This document shows positions 22,966 to 36,337 of a stretch of DNA of 64,000 nucleotides, piece after piece; position 1 is the first letter of the stretch; every line of letters begins with the position of its first letter. The notes below the pieces were generated by a model that saw only the letters and a program-made list of their open reading frames with translations, did no database searches and had not been told where the DNA came from. Made by a program: the position numbers and the translations under genes. The DNA is taken from assembly GCA_916700875.1 (NCBI GenBank), contig CAKAKS010000072.1, positions 41,014,464 to 41,078,463 on the forward strand, in the 5' to 3' direction. The stretch is from Sebastes aleutianus (Eukaryota > Chordata > Actinopteri > Perciformes > Sebastidae).

Positions 22966-23452
22966 CACGCTAACTGAAGACACGTTAACTGAAGACACGC
23001 TAACTGAAGACACGCTAACTGAAGACACGCTAACTGAAGACACGCTAACTGAAGACACGCTTACTGAAGACACGCTAACTGAAGACACGTTAACTGAAGA
23101 CACGCTTACTGAAGACACGCTTACTGAAGACACGCTAACTGAAGACACGCTAACTGAAGACACACTGACTGAAGACACGTTAACTGAAGACACGCTAACT
23201 GAAGACACGTTAACTGAAGACACGCTTACTGAAGACACGCTTACTGAAGACACGCTAACTGAAGACACGCTAACTGAAGACACACTGACTGAAGACACGT
23301 TAACTGAAGACACACTGACTGAAGACACGTTAACTGAAGACACGCTTACTGAAGACACGCTAACTGAAGACACGCTAACTGAAGACACGCTTACTGAAGA
23401 CACGCTAACTGAAGACACGCTAACTGAAGACACGCTAACTGAAGACACGTTA
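22966..23452 (+). repeat. 15-bp VNTR (GAAGACACGCTAACT), about 32 units
   Basis: Because 15 is a multiple of three and no unit has a stop, the array is open on both strands: LTEDT repeats on plus and VSSVS/VSSVN repeats on minus. Unit variants (GCTAACT, GTTAACT, GCTTACT, ACTGACT) recur in blocks, indicating copying of multi-unit segments. No splice sites or protein homology support a gene. Confidence 0.93.
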
Positions 23453-26181
23453 ATTAATTTAGAAACTTTTTCAGGAACTGATAAAGTTTTTTCCCAGACG
23501 TCTGAACCTCCGGAACGCCTTCAGGAACATTTTCAGTTCACAGTTTAATGATCTTTAACAGTTATGTTTAATCAGAACTTTGACATTTTCTGTCATTCGG
23601 ACACTTTAGGAACTCAAGAATAATCTTTATAGAAGCTCAAACTCTTGGGAATAATTTCGTGAATTTTGTTTCAGAGAGTTTTACAGACTTTTACACCTTT
23701 ATAGAAACTGAGAGTTTTCTTTGCTAATATCAGGAACGTCTCTATAAACTTCTCCAGAAGTCAGTAAATCTTAGAACACAGAACCAGCGGCGATGAAGGC
23801 CGACTGTAGCGTCGCCTCACGTCTCTTTTGTCTCGACCAAAAAGTTACACTCGAACACATCGCAAAGACGACAGCCGGCGACCGACTACCACGTACGGTC
23901 TGTTACTGCGTGAGAGGAAATAACTCTCCTCACCAGCAGGGGGCGGTAGTCTGTATTCATCATTCAGAAAGGGAAACAGGAAGAGCGAGGACGGCTGTTT
24001 CTCTTCTCCTGCACTGATTGGTTGAAGCTGAACAGCCAATCAGAGCGACTTCTCTCACTGACGAGCTCCGCCGCCGATTCAACATGTTGAACGGTGACGG
24101 ACACGCCGTAAAAACTAAACCAACACTCACAGACGACCTCAAACTGTCCAACGGCCGACCGTCAGCTCGCCGTTTCAGAACCTTTAAGGAACTTCATTTT
24201 TTTATAGAAATCCATTTTTGGAAAATGTTTCGGTAAAATGTTTAGGAGCTCAGCGACGTCGTTAGAAGACGGAACCAAACGTTTGATATCTTCCACAGAT
24301 ATTAAACAAAACATTCATTTTGGACCCGCCAACGTTTTTTAAATGATTAATTCACAATCATATTTATTCCAGGAAAAGCCAGACTGTTATTCAGCACCTT
24401 TCTAAAGTCTCTGTGGATGTTTTATTATTTAAAAAAACAATATTCATCTACAGAAAAATGTTGTCAATAAGACCTTTAAAACAGCCGAAGCTTATTTTGC
24501 TTCATCAGAGTTTCCGTCTCCGCTAACGTCGTAAAGAATTAAAACACTTTTATGAAACAGAACATTAATATTCAGAGCGGCGTCACTAGTTAAAGCTCAT
24601 AATGTGGTGTATTTAATGAGTGTTGTAATCGTTAAGGTCGTCAGGATGAACGTGGTTTACCGCCTCAGTAACGCTTTAATTTACACTTTTAATAAAAATG
24701 TTCTATAAAGTTTAACGTCAGGGCTCCGTGAGATAACTACTGGTACGTAATTAATAAAACAGTTAAATAACAAATGAATGTTTAAATATCAATAATTACT
24801 CCAAATGACAGAAAAGAAAGTTAATTGTGAATTGAGGAATAAAATAATCACATTTTTCTGCTCGAAATCTTGAAATCAGTTTCAGGTTAGGCGTTTATCT
24901 CCAGAGACGTTCACGTCAAATAAAGTATAAATTTCATTTGACGTTTAGATTTGATCGGTTTCCATCGAATCAAACTGACTCGTGTTTCACCAGTTTGTTT
25001 TCTGACTGTTTGATGGAACTAAAACTAAAGATTGTGAACTCGTGGTGACGTCATCGTCGCGTCCCGTGACTCAAACCGAGGGCTAAAGTTCATCACGTGT
25101 TCTACGTAACGGGGACGTTTTGTGAGTTAAATACGTTAAAAACTGAATGCATTTAAATTCACTGAGAATGTTTATTGATTTTTAACGATACATCTTCTTC
25201 GGCATCTTCTGAAACTTTGGCAGCTAAAAATAGAATTTAAAATCAGTAGTAAATTAAGAGTTGTGTGAGTTTGCAGAGCGGAGACGGTTCAGGTCTTCAG
25301 AGGGGCTGAAGGGGTTAAAGGATCACCTGATCACAGCTTTATGAATCCAGAAATGAAACATGGAGTTAAATATTCTCAGATAGTGAAGAGATTTCCACAT
25401 TTACTCTGAAACCTCTTAAACCAATAAATATTTTATCATTCGGAAAAATAAAATCTAAAGAAAATACAGTTTGCTTTCTAAACGTAAACACAGATATAAT
25501 ACTGGTGTTTTTAAAATAAGTAATACGATGATGTTTCTTTAAATAAAATCCCTTTAAGAGAATAAACAAAGTTCTGATTCTCAGAAATCGTCTCAGGTAG
25601 AAAGAAGTCGACGTTAAACTGAACTCGTTCAAACTTCTCAATATTTTCAGAACTGTTGTGCCGTTTCTTTTTATTATTTTGGGACCTGATGAGTCGATTT
25701 TTGAGAGTCCGAACGTTTCAGACAATCACCGGGAAATATTTGAACTTTAAGATAAAAAAAAGGTAAATATAATATATATATTTATATATATTATATGTGA
25801 GGAGTTTGTTGAAATGCACTGTTGGAGAAAGTGACTTTTATTTGCTTGCTGTATCTGAGATAGTGTGCTTTATTATTATTATTATTATTATCATAGTTTG
25901 AATATTTCATCTTATTTTATCTCCAAACCACGTTTACATTTTTGGTCACTGTATTTGTATTTGAAAACATGCACAATTATATATTTACATCCACTTTGCT
26001 GTGAATAAATCATATTTGAATAAAATCTGATTTGAATATTCATATTTGTTTCTGAAATTATTGGAATATGGAATAAAATCCCAGTTTTATCTACATCATC
26101 ATTTATTTTATATTTTTTATTAATTTATTTTATTATATTATTATTTTTTATTATAGTTATATATTTTCAAATTAAGTCCTT
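23453..26181. other. Intergenic between ccsap and cdc6
   Basis: No confident gene. 23790-24180 has repeat-like text (CCAGCAGGGGGCGG, GATTGGTTGAAGC) and a short open stretch on each strand, probably an old mobile element. The remainder is AT-rich. AATAAA motifs at about 26002 and 26018 could end a very long ccsap transcript, but nothing proves it. Confidence 0.35.
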
Positions 26182-26595
26182 CAGTGGTGGAAGAAGTATT
26201 CAGTTCCTTTACATAAATAACAGCAGTAATACCGCGCTGTACAAATACTCTGTTACAAGTCAAAGTACTGAAATCAAATACTTACTTTAGTAAAAGCACC
26301 AGCATCAAAATAAACTTAAAGTACCAGAAGTAATCATTATGCAGAATCAATATATAATATATTATTGGATTATAATTATTGATCCATTAGCTAATCTATA
26401 ATAATAAATCATTATTTGTTTTGTATTTATTATTTATAATCTGAATCTGTAACGGAACGGAATAAAACGAGTCAGAAGCACAAGTTTTCTCTTTGAGAAG
26501 TATAAAGTTACTTAAAATGGAAATAACTCAAGTACCTCAAAATGATACTGAAGTGCAGTACTTGAGTTAATGTACTTAGTTACTTTCCACGACTG
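26182..26595. mobile_element. Common teleost TIR element (CAGTGGTGGAAGAAGTA)
   Basis: It runs from CAGTGGTGGAAGAAGTATTC to TAGTTACTTTCCACGACTG, which are near-inverted ends. It is non-coding, about 414 bases, in the spacer downstream of cdc6. No clean target duplication was found. Confidence 0.65.
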
Positions 26596-27366
26596 AAATC
26601 CATAAACTGGTTTTAACGAACACTAATCGATCCGTTCAGTCGGGTTCTGGAAGATGACTGACAATGCATTCAGGGGTTCACAGAGAAATCAGAGATTTAA
26701 GAGCTGCGATATCTCGGGAGATGAAGCGTCTCGGTTCTGCAGGCTGGAGGATGAAAACCCTTTAATCCAGTCAGAGCGGCTGTTCAGACGGGTCGACGGG
26801 TTTTAGAAGAACAGCTCGGATACGACGGATGAGTTATTATTTTAATAATAAATACAAATTCTGTTAATTTTGAAGATTTGTTTTTACCAAGTTACTGGTG
26901 TCTGATTTATTATTTTAATAATAAATAAATATTCAATTTGTATAAATAAAATTAAAAAAAATATTTATTTGTTACATTTTATTTTACAAAGTTTCACCGT
27001 CATCAAATAAACACTAAACTATGGTATATTTAAAGGAGCAGTCTGTAGCAAAACGTACAATAATTCCCTCTGAGATGTGGTGGAGGAGAAGTAGAATTAA
27101 AGTAAAATTTAAATACTCAAACAAAGTACAAGTACTTCCAAATTGTACTTAAGTACAATACTTGAGTAAATGTCAGAGTGAGGACACGGAGGTTCTGTAA
27201 AGATGAATGTTGGTCAGAATCTCAGTCCTGAGATAAAACACGTATTAAAATGATGCATCAACAGAAGGATGTGCTTAAAGGAATAAACTAGCAGCTGGTG
27301 TTCGGTTGTTTTTCTGCACGGCGGCGAAATCAACAAGAGAGTCGGATTAAAACATCTGTACATTTG
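26596..27366. other. cdc6 downstream flank
   Basis: Contains a fragment of the same TIR family at about 27060-27185 (GTACTTAAGTACAATACTTG) and the AT-rich text GATTTATTATTTTAATAATA at about 26905, which recurs at 28700 and 28820. No gene. Confidence 0.4.
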
Positions 27367-27372
27367 TTTATT
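27367..27372 (-). promoter_or_regulatory. cdc6: cdc6 polyadenylation signal
   Basis: TTTATT on plus is AATAAA on the cdc6 strand, 226 bases beyond the stop. It is the nearest clear signal I find. Confidence 0.5.
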
Positions 27373-27597
27373 TACAGCATTAAAAAATGGAAACGTTTCA
27401 AATCCAAAGTGAAACTAAACGCTGTAATTTCATAACTGACCTGAGTTCAGACATTTATCAACAAACTCAAAAATCAGTATGAAAGAAAACAAAAAAAAGT
27501 TTTCATTTTAAAAAAACTGTACAAATTCTCAGCAAAAACGAGAATTAAAAAAAATAATAAAATAATTGGAAACAATAGATAAAAGGTAAGAGTGAGA

Positions 27598-28202
27598 TCA
27601 GGAGGGGAGTCCTGCAGCGAGGATGCTTCCCAGCAGCGTTCGGTCCTTCAGAGCGTTTTCAACGTCCTTCTCTTCGATCTTTAGAAACACCTTCAGGAAG
27701 AAACAAACGTCTCAGATTACATTATTATCATTATTATTATAATTACTTCCTGATTTACAGGTAAAACGTTCACTGTGTCGCTGGAAATGTTGAGAAGAGC
27801 GATATCACATCTTTAACTGATTTATGTATTACGATTAGGGGTGTGCATTCCGAGAAAAAATACGTCAGGGATAATGTACAGCGAGCCGTCGGAGTTTATT
27901 TCACAACAATGACCTGCTAGCTGTTCATTATCCCGATTATTACACGGCTACTAACTGAAGAAATCAATACTTTGACACAAAAATGGTCCTCCAGAGTCCG
28001 ACATCAGAGCTGCACCCATAGCAACGGTCTGTTATACGTAGCAACGGTCTGTTATTGTTGTGAAAGAGACAGAGTGATGCCCCGACACAAAGACGAGGGG
28101 TCTCTCATCGCCCTGGAGATAGTTATCTCAAGCGTCTTGAGATAACTTCTGTTGTGATTTGACGCTATACAAAAATAAATTGAATTGAATAGAGATATAT
28201 AC

Positions 28203-28242
<40 letters not shown>

Positions 28243-31200
28243 TACCTTAGTGAGTCGAGCCTCTTTGGCTTTCTTCAGAGAGAAGATTCCTCGACTCTCC
28301 AGCAGGCTGCAGAGAGACAAACACTCTCCCTGAGCGACGGCAGAAACCTGCCGCCGGGCGCACAGACGGCTGTAAACCTCATGGAGCTGAAACAGGAAAC
28401 ACACAGTTCACTCTGTTAAACACGACGACGACGACGTGCACGTTTAGAAACAGCAGTAATCATTCACAGTCCGGCTGAGCTTCAGAGACTCCTGCTGGAG
28501 AAAGCTCTGAGATCACTGAGAGACATTCACTGACAGAATGAGCAGGTTTTTATCGTTAGCTTTACTGCTAACTAACAACTTCTATTCCAACTCCTTTATA
28601 CAAACTGGAAGAGAAGATAGAGGTGCACGAGTTATTATTTTGTTTTAATAAATACAAATTCTGTTGTGTTTGAAGATCTTTTAAAAAGTTGCTGGTGTAC
28701 GATTTATTATTTTAATAATAAATAAAAATTCTGTTAATTTGGAAGTTTTTTTTCCAAGATAAATAAATAAAATAGATAAAGATTGTTATTTTTGAAGCTA
28801 TTTAACCAAGTTACTGATGTATGATTTATTATTTTAATAATGAATAAAAAATACAATTTGTATAAATAGAATTAAAAAAAAATATTTATTTGTTACATTT
28901 TGTTTTAAAAAGTTAGGAAAGTTATGTTTAAGTCAATCCTGATGATGTTGTTAATATAACAGAATGATCCCAGTCACAGTTTCTGTAACAATGACCTGCT
29001 AGCTGTACATTATCCCTTACATATTACCTATATATCTATATTGTGTGTTCTTTAAGTATCAGGATGAATTGTAAAATCTAGAGGGGAGGTTTCACTATAT
29101 CTATATCTATATCTATATCTATATATAAATAAACAAACACTTTGCTTTCCTTTGTGCTAATAAACTAAACACAGAAACATAAACCAGTTGATGACTCACC
29201 TTTCCGAGGACGATCTCTTTGCTCTTTCCGTTGCGTGTGAGCAGCAGCAGGCAGCAGACCAGCAGCTTCTGCTGCAGCGGGAAACTCTCTCCGTCGCCAC
29301 CGCACTGAGACGCCATGCGGTCACCGTAAACCTCCGACAGCACTCGAGCCACCTGAGGAAGGCTGACCCGCGACACTGCACCGACCCGAAGACAAGAAGC
29401 ATTCGAGTTAGTGTTCATGTTTTTCAGACTCGCAGCTCGTTATGACCGGCGAACGGAGGACGCTCACCTTTAGTTTCAGCTTCTGGATCCGACGCCTTCT
29501 TCCTCTCATCGGACTCCACGACCTCCACGGCTCTCCTGGAAATAAACACAAAGAGAAAATCAGTCTGACGTCCAACTAACTCAACTCTGCTGCGGTTTGA
29601 GATGAACTCGTGAAGAACGAAGGAAAAAATAAATAAAAAATTCACCCAAAATGTTCCTAAATTAAAGTTTTATCGAGATGCTCCACGTTAATCTGGATAA
29701 ATCACAACAACATGATGTCAATATAAACTTTCAGTTCATCTGATTTATCTACATTTAATCTAAAATTAGAGCTGAAACGATTAATCGATTAATTGTCAAC
29801 TGTTAAATTAATCACCAACTATTTTGAGTTGTGGACAAAACGAGACATTTGAGGACGTCATCTTGAGCTTTGGATCAAACATCTAATAACAGACGATAAT
29901 CAACAGATTAATCGACAATGAAGATATAAACTGTTAGTTGCAGCCGTATCTAGGACATCTGCTTGAGCTCTAATAAACTACACGAGAAACAACTCGGAGG
30001 TTGAACTTGATTTTGGTACCTGCAGATGTCCAGAGCTTTCCTGGCGTCTCCCGACACCGCCGACACTTTTCTGGCACAAAACTGAACCGCCGAGGCGTCC
30101 AGGATCCCTTCAGCCGACGCCTGAGACGATCAAAACAATAATTAATACTTAAAGACTATCACACTTATTGTTTCACTTGATTCCAGATGTTTGATTTCAG
30201 GCTGTGTTTACCTGACAGAGCCGGTCCTGGACGATGGCGGCGAGCTCCTGCCGGCTGTAGGGAGGGAAGTGTAACAGCAGGGGGCGACAGTGAGGGCGAG
30301 CCTGCAGCCGGGGCAGGATGCGGTCGGTCAGATCCAGAGCGTTGGCGATACCTAAAAATAACCACAAAACATGGTCGTCAAATAAATACATTTTATTTTA
30401 TTTATTTATACAAATTAAATTTTTATTTATTATTAAAATAATTCATACACCAGTAACTTAGTAAAACATCTTCAAAATTAACAGAATTTGTAATCATTAA
30501 AATAATAAACCACTAACTTGGTAAAAAAAGAAATCGTCATCGTCACTGGATTTTATGCCGTTTTGTTGTCTACTATTATTATTATTATTTCTTCAGACCA
30601 TGATCACTACCGACACATTCAGATTTATTATAACGTGGATGTGAACTAGATATGTGTGTTTATTATTTATATACATTTTATTCAATATGTATTATTGTTT
30701 TTATGTTTTTTTTATTTTCTAATAATGTCTCTTTATTACTTTGAAATCACTATATATATTGTTATTGGGGGGGGGTGAAGTTCTTACCGACGAGACAGAG
30801 GCGAGACTCGGGCAGGTACGGCCACTCAAAGATGGTGTAGAGGACGTCCTGAGCTTTACTGTCCAGCTGGTCCATCTCATCCAGAACCAGCAGCCTGATG
30901 AGCAAACACAAACACAGTCTCATTTAGTGCTGGAACTTTCTTGGAAAAAAGTAATTCAGCATGAAAAAGAGTTCTTCCGATACCAGAATCTGTAATGCGT
31001 CTGATATTGTCCTTAAATATCGGCGAGTCTGCCGCTCTACGCACCGATCCCAGAAAAAAATCAACTTGTTGAACCAGAAATCTGTTCTTCTTCTTCTGAA
31101 GTCTGAACCAGCGGTTATTAATTATTATTATTATTATTCAAAAGTACAAATTTAAAGTTGTACAAAAGTAAATGATTTTAGCCAGAATTGATTCTTCATT

Positions 31201-31978
31201 TGAAAGAAAAAGTTTTAAGACGACTAATCAGAAGCACATAGAGCTGCGTATTAACATATTCCAGAAGCTGAATACTCCATCAGTAACCGCCTGCTGCACG
31301 TCACTCTCCGGTTCCTCGGTAACCCCAAGAACCTCGTCGTTACTCACACAGCGGGCCCCGGCGCCGACAGGAACCTCTGCAGTCCGTTCTGCCCGCCGGG
31401 CGCTCTCAGCCTGTCGGCCAGCAGACGGAAGATGGCGTGGGAGCTCCGCAGACTCATACAGTTCACCAACACCGTCTGTACCGCCGACAGCTCTGCCTGA
31501 CGGACCAGAAGACAACAGTTATACAACAACAATAAATAATAATCACTTCTTTTTACAGAGAAATAACAGGACCAGAACTTTCTCTTCACAAAGAGCGAAG
31601 AACACGAGACGTGTAACCGACAGGACTCTTCACTCTGGATCCGTCAGTTATTCATATTAAACATCTGGTCTATTAAATCAATAAACACGCTGACGTCTTC
31701 AAATGTCCTGATTTCTCCTCTCTGTTTATGGAGGACAGAACATGCCAAAATCCAAAATAAATGAATAAATAAATGACATGATAAATGAATAAATATGTAT
31801 AGAGAAATAAATAAGTACGGGGGAATAAATTCAGCGGTGAAATGCAAAAGGGAATATCAAGCAGAAATAAATAAAATGCATAAATACATTTAAAAATAAC
31901 TATAAAATAAATAAATTTAAAAAGTAATACAAATAAATACATAAATAAATAAAAGGGAAAATTAAGGAAAATAAAGGG

Positions 31979-32019
<41 letters not shown>

Positions 32020-35000
32020 GGGTGAAATGCAAAGGGAATATCATGCATAAATAAATAAATGCATAAATACAAAAATAAATACGTACATTTAAAAATAAAT
32101 ATAAAATGAATAAATAATAAATAAATTTAATTCATTTTATACAGTGAGGTCAATGAAATGTCTCCTATGGGGACTAACATCATCACACATGAATCCAGTT
32201 GGGCTCATTGGATCCACCAGAGTCTCAGCTTTACAGTGAGACACATTTTATGGACTTCAGAGACTGTTTAGGGATGTAGAAATATTCAGACACACCATTT
32301 TAGAATAGGAGACAATAACACATTTAAACTGCATGTGATTATCATAAAGTGGGCATGTCTGTAAAGAGGAGACTCGTGGGTACCCATAGAACCCATTTAC
32401 ATTCACACATCTGGAGGTCAGAGGTCAAGGGATCGACAACATTTAACCCAACTTTGGAGCGTTATTTAACCTCCTTCCTGACATGGTAGCATGACATGGT
32501 TGGTACCGATGGATTCATCAGGTTCTCTAGTTTCAGATGATATCTGTATCTTATGGATGTGAACCTACTAGAGCGTAGGAAAGACAGTAAAGTCAGTCGT
32601 CTCGGGGGGGTTACGGTACCTTCATCTCCTGCAGCACACAGTTGAGGCAGGCCGTCTTGCCGGTGCCCGGAGCTCCGGAGATGTAGAGGCTGCCGGGGAG
32701 GCGCCGCAGGGCCTTCTCCTCCAGGAAGGATCGAATGGACGCCCGCTCGGCCTCCCGGGACAGGAGCCGCTCGGGGACGGCGGTGTGGAGCGCCTGCTTC
32801 ACGCTCAGAAACCTCGACTCTGGAGGAGAAACACGGAGATGGTCAGACGGTGAACGATTCTGATCTGAGATCGTTGTGGCGGAGTTAGAGAATAAGACCA
32901 ATAACAGCCAGAGGTACGGAGGACGAAACCTGCCAACATCTAAAATATAGAAATGTATAAAGAAAAGAACACAGAAATAAATAGAGGGTGAAATGCAAAG
33001 GGAATATCGTGCATAAATAAATAAATTAAAATGCATAAATAAATTTAAAAATAAATATTAAATAAATTTAAAATAGATTAATTAATTAATAAAAATAAAT
33101 ACATAAATAAAAAAAAAGGAAAATTAAACAGAAATAAATTGATGTCACATTTTATAAATTAATAAAAGGGTTAAAATAATTACGGTTACAAGGGTTACAA
33201 TTATTTCTAAAAATATTTTTGTCCTCCATACAGAGGCTTTAATTATCCCGTTTTTGACTTCATATATTATTTGGACTATACAACATTTTTTCACTACTTG
33301 TTGACGTTGTCCCAGCTGTTATTTCTATTTATATATAAGTACGTTTAGAGAGACTCATAAAACCGGAGCCAGATTTCTTGTATGTATTTACTTAATAAAT
33401 CTGATTCTGATGATTCAACGTCAGAAAATGTTAATCCCAGTAGCCCAGAAGCCGAGGGGACGTCTTCAGGTGTCTTCAGGTGTCTTATTCAGTTTAGAAC
33501 CACATAAAGCAGCTAATCCTCACATTGCACTCATTTTCTAACGATTGATTAATGAAGTCGGTTTCAGCTCTACATTTAAGCTTCTGTGGACACAAAAATA
33601 AAAATGAGGGAAACAGACATTTGAATTAATATTTTAACTGATTTTTTATCACTAAAATAGAAAAGAAAACACAAGTCTGCAGTTTGGAAACTGTTTAGTC
33701 ACATGAAATCCAAATAAATCAAGATATTTATTAAAAAAGGAGCAAATGTTCCAGTATGAATCAGAGCTTTGGACATTTTTTAAAGGCAAAAATGCCAAAA
33801 AAGATTCTCTGGTTTGAACTAATTCCCTGTGATATCAAACTGAATACATATTTGGGTTTTGTGCAACAAAACGAGACGTTTGAACGAGTCGATTCAGACT
33901 CTGGGAACCGGACATCAAACTGTTATTCAGTTAATTAATGGAGAAAATAGCAGCTGGATTCATCAAGAACTAAAATAATAACGAGCACAACACTTTCCCA
34001 ACACATTAAAGCTTCTTACTTTCTGCAAAGAGCCGAGCGACCGGCGGCTTCCTCTCTGAGTTTTGGCGGGCCGGGCTTCCAGCGGGTGTTTCCTGTCGCC
34101 TCGGAGACGATCCGGCGGCGGGGGAGAGCGGCTGCCGTGGCGACGAGGACGGGACCAGCCGTCGGCGAGCCGAGACGGGCGAGTTCTCGTCGAAGCAGAG
34201 CTTTCTGGGCGAAGCCGGCGTGGGCTTGCTCTGCTTCGGCGGCGAACCCAGCAGGGTGGCGCCAAGGTTACATCCGTTGTCGTCACCTGGAGGGAATAAA
34301 ATACACAAATGATTCATTTTCTAGGTGAAGTTCACGTCTTTGACCGTGAATTAATAAAATAAACTCAATCAAAACCAGACTGAGAACGAACGTCGCTCAT
34401 AAAAATAAAAACCAGAAGTGTTTCTAGTTTCATATTTCTGTCTTCACTCTCGCCGTGTTCTGGCGTCTATTGTTCTGTTACTCTTCCTGATGTTTTAGAT
34501 TGTTGCCGTGGTAACGTTTCAGTGTCGGTATCCAGATATTTAGGCAGGGTATCGCATCGAAGTCAGAACTTTGGTATCGTGTCTAGGGATGTTACCAGAA
34601 CCGATACTTCAGTACCAAGTCGATGCCCAAAATTGTAATAAAGTGACGGTACTCTTTTTTTACAGTACCGAAGGTACTGTACGATGCCTGTAACGGTCGT
34701 TGGTAGGGGTGTGACGGAAAATGTTCCAACCGGTTAATAAACTTGTGACAACACCGGTGTTACCGATTACACCGGACATGTTACAAGAAAAGATGACGGT
34801 CAACATGTGCAGAGCGCTGACTCTGATCTCTACCGTCGGGTGGCGGTGTGTCTGGCCTCTCCGGTAGAGCTTTTGCTGCGGGGCTCCGCTGCGGGGGTCT
34901 ACCTGGCGCCGCTGCTCCGTGCAAACCGGCAGTGACAGCTCCATCCACCTCGCGGCGATTACCTCATTAACGTTCTGGTTCCCTTATGGCATTGAGATTA

Positions 35001-35811
35001 AACGTGAAATATTGCCAAATAGATGCGTTTGCTTTTCACTTCGACAACAAATCCTCTGCTCCTGCAACTCTGAGCTGACGGACCGGATGCATTCACGGTC
35101 AGTATGTAGCGTCCGTCGTCTGACTATCGATTGATAACATGCCTCTGATACGCCAAAATGAGCAAATGGGTCAATTCCTTTTATTTATTACTTAAAGACT
35201 ACATGCCTCTTTTTTTTGTAATGTTCAAATGTTTTAATAAAAGAGTGCATGTTGAATTACAGTTCATGGGATTCATTGTTGTTGTTTGTTTTGTTTTTTT
35301 ACCGTGGTATCGAATTGGTATCGGGAATCATGGAAATTCACTGGTATTGGTATCGACTACTAGATTTCTGGTATCGGACATCCCTAATCGTGACAACACT
35401 ACCGACAACGTGTTGTAACCCTCACACAGACGTTTGATTCATCGTGTCGTCTTTCTGTCCTGCGAGGAGCCGCCGCTCACCTGTACGTTTTCGGGGGCTG
35501 AGTGGAAGTCGTGTCTGGAGACTCGGGGATGACGGCTGGACCGCAGGGCGTCTGGGTGAGAGGGGAGATGGGGGGGCGACTGGCCGTCTGGGGGAGAGCG
35601 GGGTGAGCCGGACAGCGGGACGCCTCGGGGACAGCGGTCCGATCCGGGTCACGGCCGGGGAGAGGTGCCGCCGGGGTCCGGGCTCGGTCGGCGACGGAGC
35701 CGGAGACTTTTCCAGCTGCGGCGTCTTGGAGCGCGAGGAAACTCTGCAGGATTTGCGGCGAGGGAACGGCAGCGTGGGCTGAGCCTGACCGTGAGAGAGT
35801 GTGCCGGACAT
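27598..35811 (-). CDS. cdc6: Cell division cycle 6, DNA replication licensing ATPase (590 aa)
   Basis: CDC6 joins ORC on origins and, with CDT1, loads the MCM2-7 helicase in G1. Coding exons (minus order): 35811-35481, 34286-34020, 32819-32620, 31496-31348, 30894-30788, 30351-30212, 30120-30020, 29535-29468, 29375-29200, 28386-28246, 27690-27598. All phases agree and total 1773 bases. AAA+ landmarks are Walker A GAPGTGKTACL (third coding exon), Walker B LLVLDEMDQLDSK (fifth), ANALDLTDRILPRLQAR (sixth, sensor 1 region) and SGDARKALDICR (seventh, sensor 2). The C-terminal winged-helix exons include RLTKVFLKIEEKDVENALKD. The N-terminus has many Ser-Pro CDK sites, including repeated PLSPRRP, and an RRL cyclin-docking-like motif in SARRRLVPSS. 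The human KEN box is not visible at the equivalent place. Human CDC6 is 560 aa. A 5'UTR exon ends at 36802. Confidence 0.97.
28080..28240 (+). repeat. LINE-like 3' tail and (GT)n microsatellite
   Basis: GTGATTTGACGCTATACAAA followed by AATTGAATTGAAT is the usual 3' end of a fish non-LTR element. It is followed by a GT run at 28207-28237 that stops six bases inside the intron from the cdc6 donor at 28245. Confidence 0.5.
31735..32125 (+). repeat. AAATAAAT-rich dispersed repeat, copy 1
   Basis: Dense ATAAATAAAT sequence has a distinctive core, GAAATGCAAAAGGGAATATC, shared with 32935-33165 and 62760-63150, so it is a dispersed family and not just low complexity. An (AAT)n run lies at 31984-32018. 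Located in a cdc6 intron. Confidence 0.65.
32170..32610. mobile_element. Mixed fragments of two teleost DNA elements
   Basis: AACTGCATGTGATTATCATA, GGGCATGTCTGTAAAG and TGGTACCGATGGATTCATCA match segments in 45031-45592, 54608-55085 and 56960-57400. The end resembles the CTCTGAGACCC family (GAAAGACAGTAAAGT). It lies in the cdc6 intron just before the Walker A exon. Confidence 0.55.
32935..33165 (+). repeat. AAATAAAT-rich dispersed repeat, copy 2
   Basis: Shares GGTGAAATGCAAAGGGAATA and the ATAAATAAAT body with copies at 31735 and 62760. Confidence 0.6.
34584..35386. mobile_element. hAT-like non-autonomous element in cdc6 intron
   Basis: The ends are inverted: TAGGGATGTTACCAGAACC at the left and GGTATCGGACATCCCTA at the right. 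Flanking octamers ATCGTGTC (34576-34583) and ATCGTGAC (35387-35394) differ at one base, which fits an aged 8-bp hAT target duplication. No transposase frame. It occupies most of the intron between the first two cdc6 coding exons. Confidence 0.7.
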
Positions 35812-35954
35812 CTTGTGTTCAGTCTGAAACAGAAGAGGAGAGATGATCCATCAGTACATAAAGGGAACATCTGGAGGAACGACCTGGAGACTAACCCAGA
35901 TGTGTGCTCATGTTTACCAGGTATCTCAGCAGATATTTCCTGACTTGAATTTAG

Positions 35955-36245
35955 AATTTTGTTATATAACTAAGTACCTCAATATTCTACTGTAGTACAA
36001 TACTTGAGTACTTGTCTTCTCACAACACTTCAGTATAGAAGTACTCTTACAATTTAAAATCTCTCACTCTTCCTCCACATCCAGACATTTCATGTCTTTT
36101 ATTCTACATTAACAAACTGAAGCTGTTTTTACATGTAAATGAAAGATTAAAGATTCAATTTTCAGTGAATTGAATGAAGCTACAAAATAAAATCAGCATA
36201 ACTTATATATTAAACATAAAGTATAATTATAAAAGGGTCAATCAG
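35955..36245. mobile_element. Fragment of common teleost TIR element
   Basis: TACTTGAGTACTTGTCTTCT and related text belong to the family at 15914 and 26182. It lies in cdc6 intron 1, which otherwise has no coding signal. Confidence 0.45.
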
Positions 36246-36337
36246 TACTATGAACAGTGACGTGTTTTCAGTTTATAATAATATTATTATAATATAGTTA
36301 TATTGACATTAAATCATTAGAACAGAGAGCTCAGTGT

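Noticed and set aside
22820..23548. 242-codon open frame with LTEDT repeats as a protein gene
   Set aside because: Length comes from a stop-free 15-base tandem unit. No splice, start context, homology or unique sequence supports a protein.
23793..24236. Two short plus-strand frames as a small gene
   Set aside because: No supporting splice sites, and the surrounding text looks like a dispersed element.
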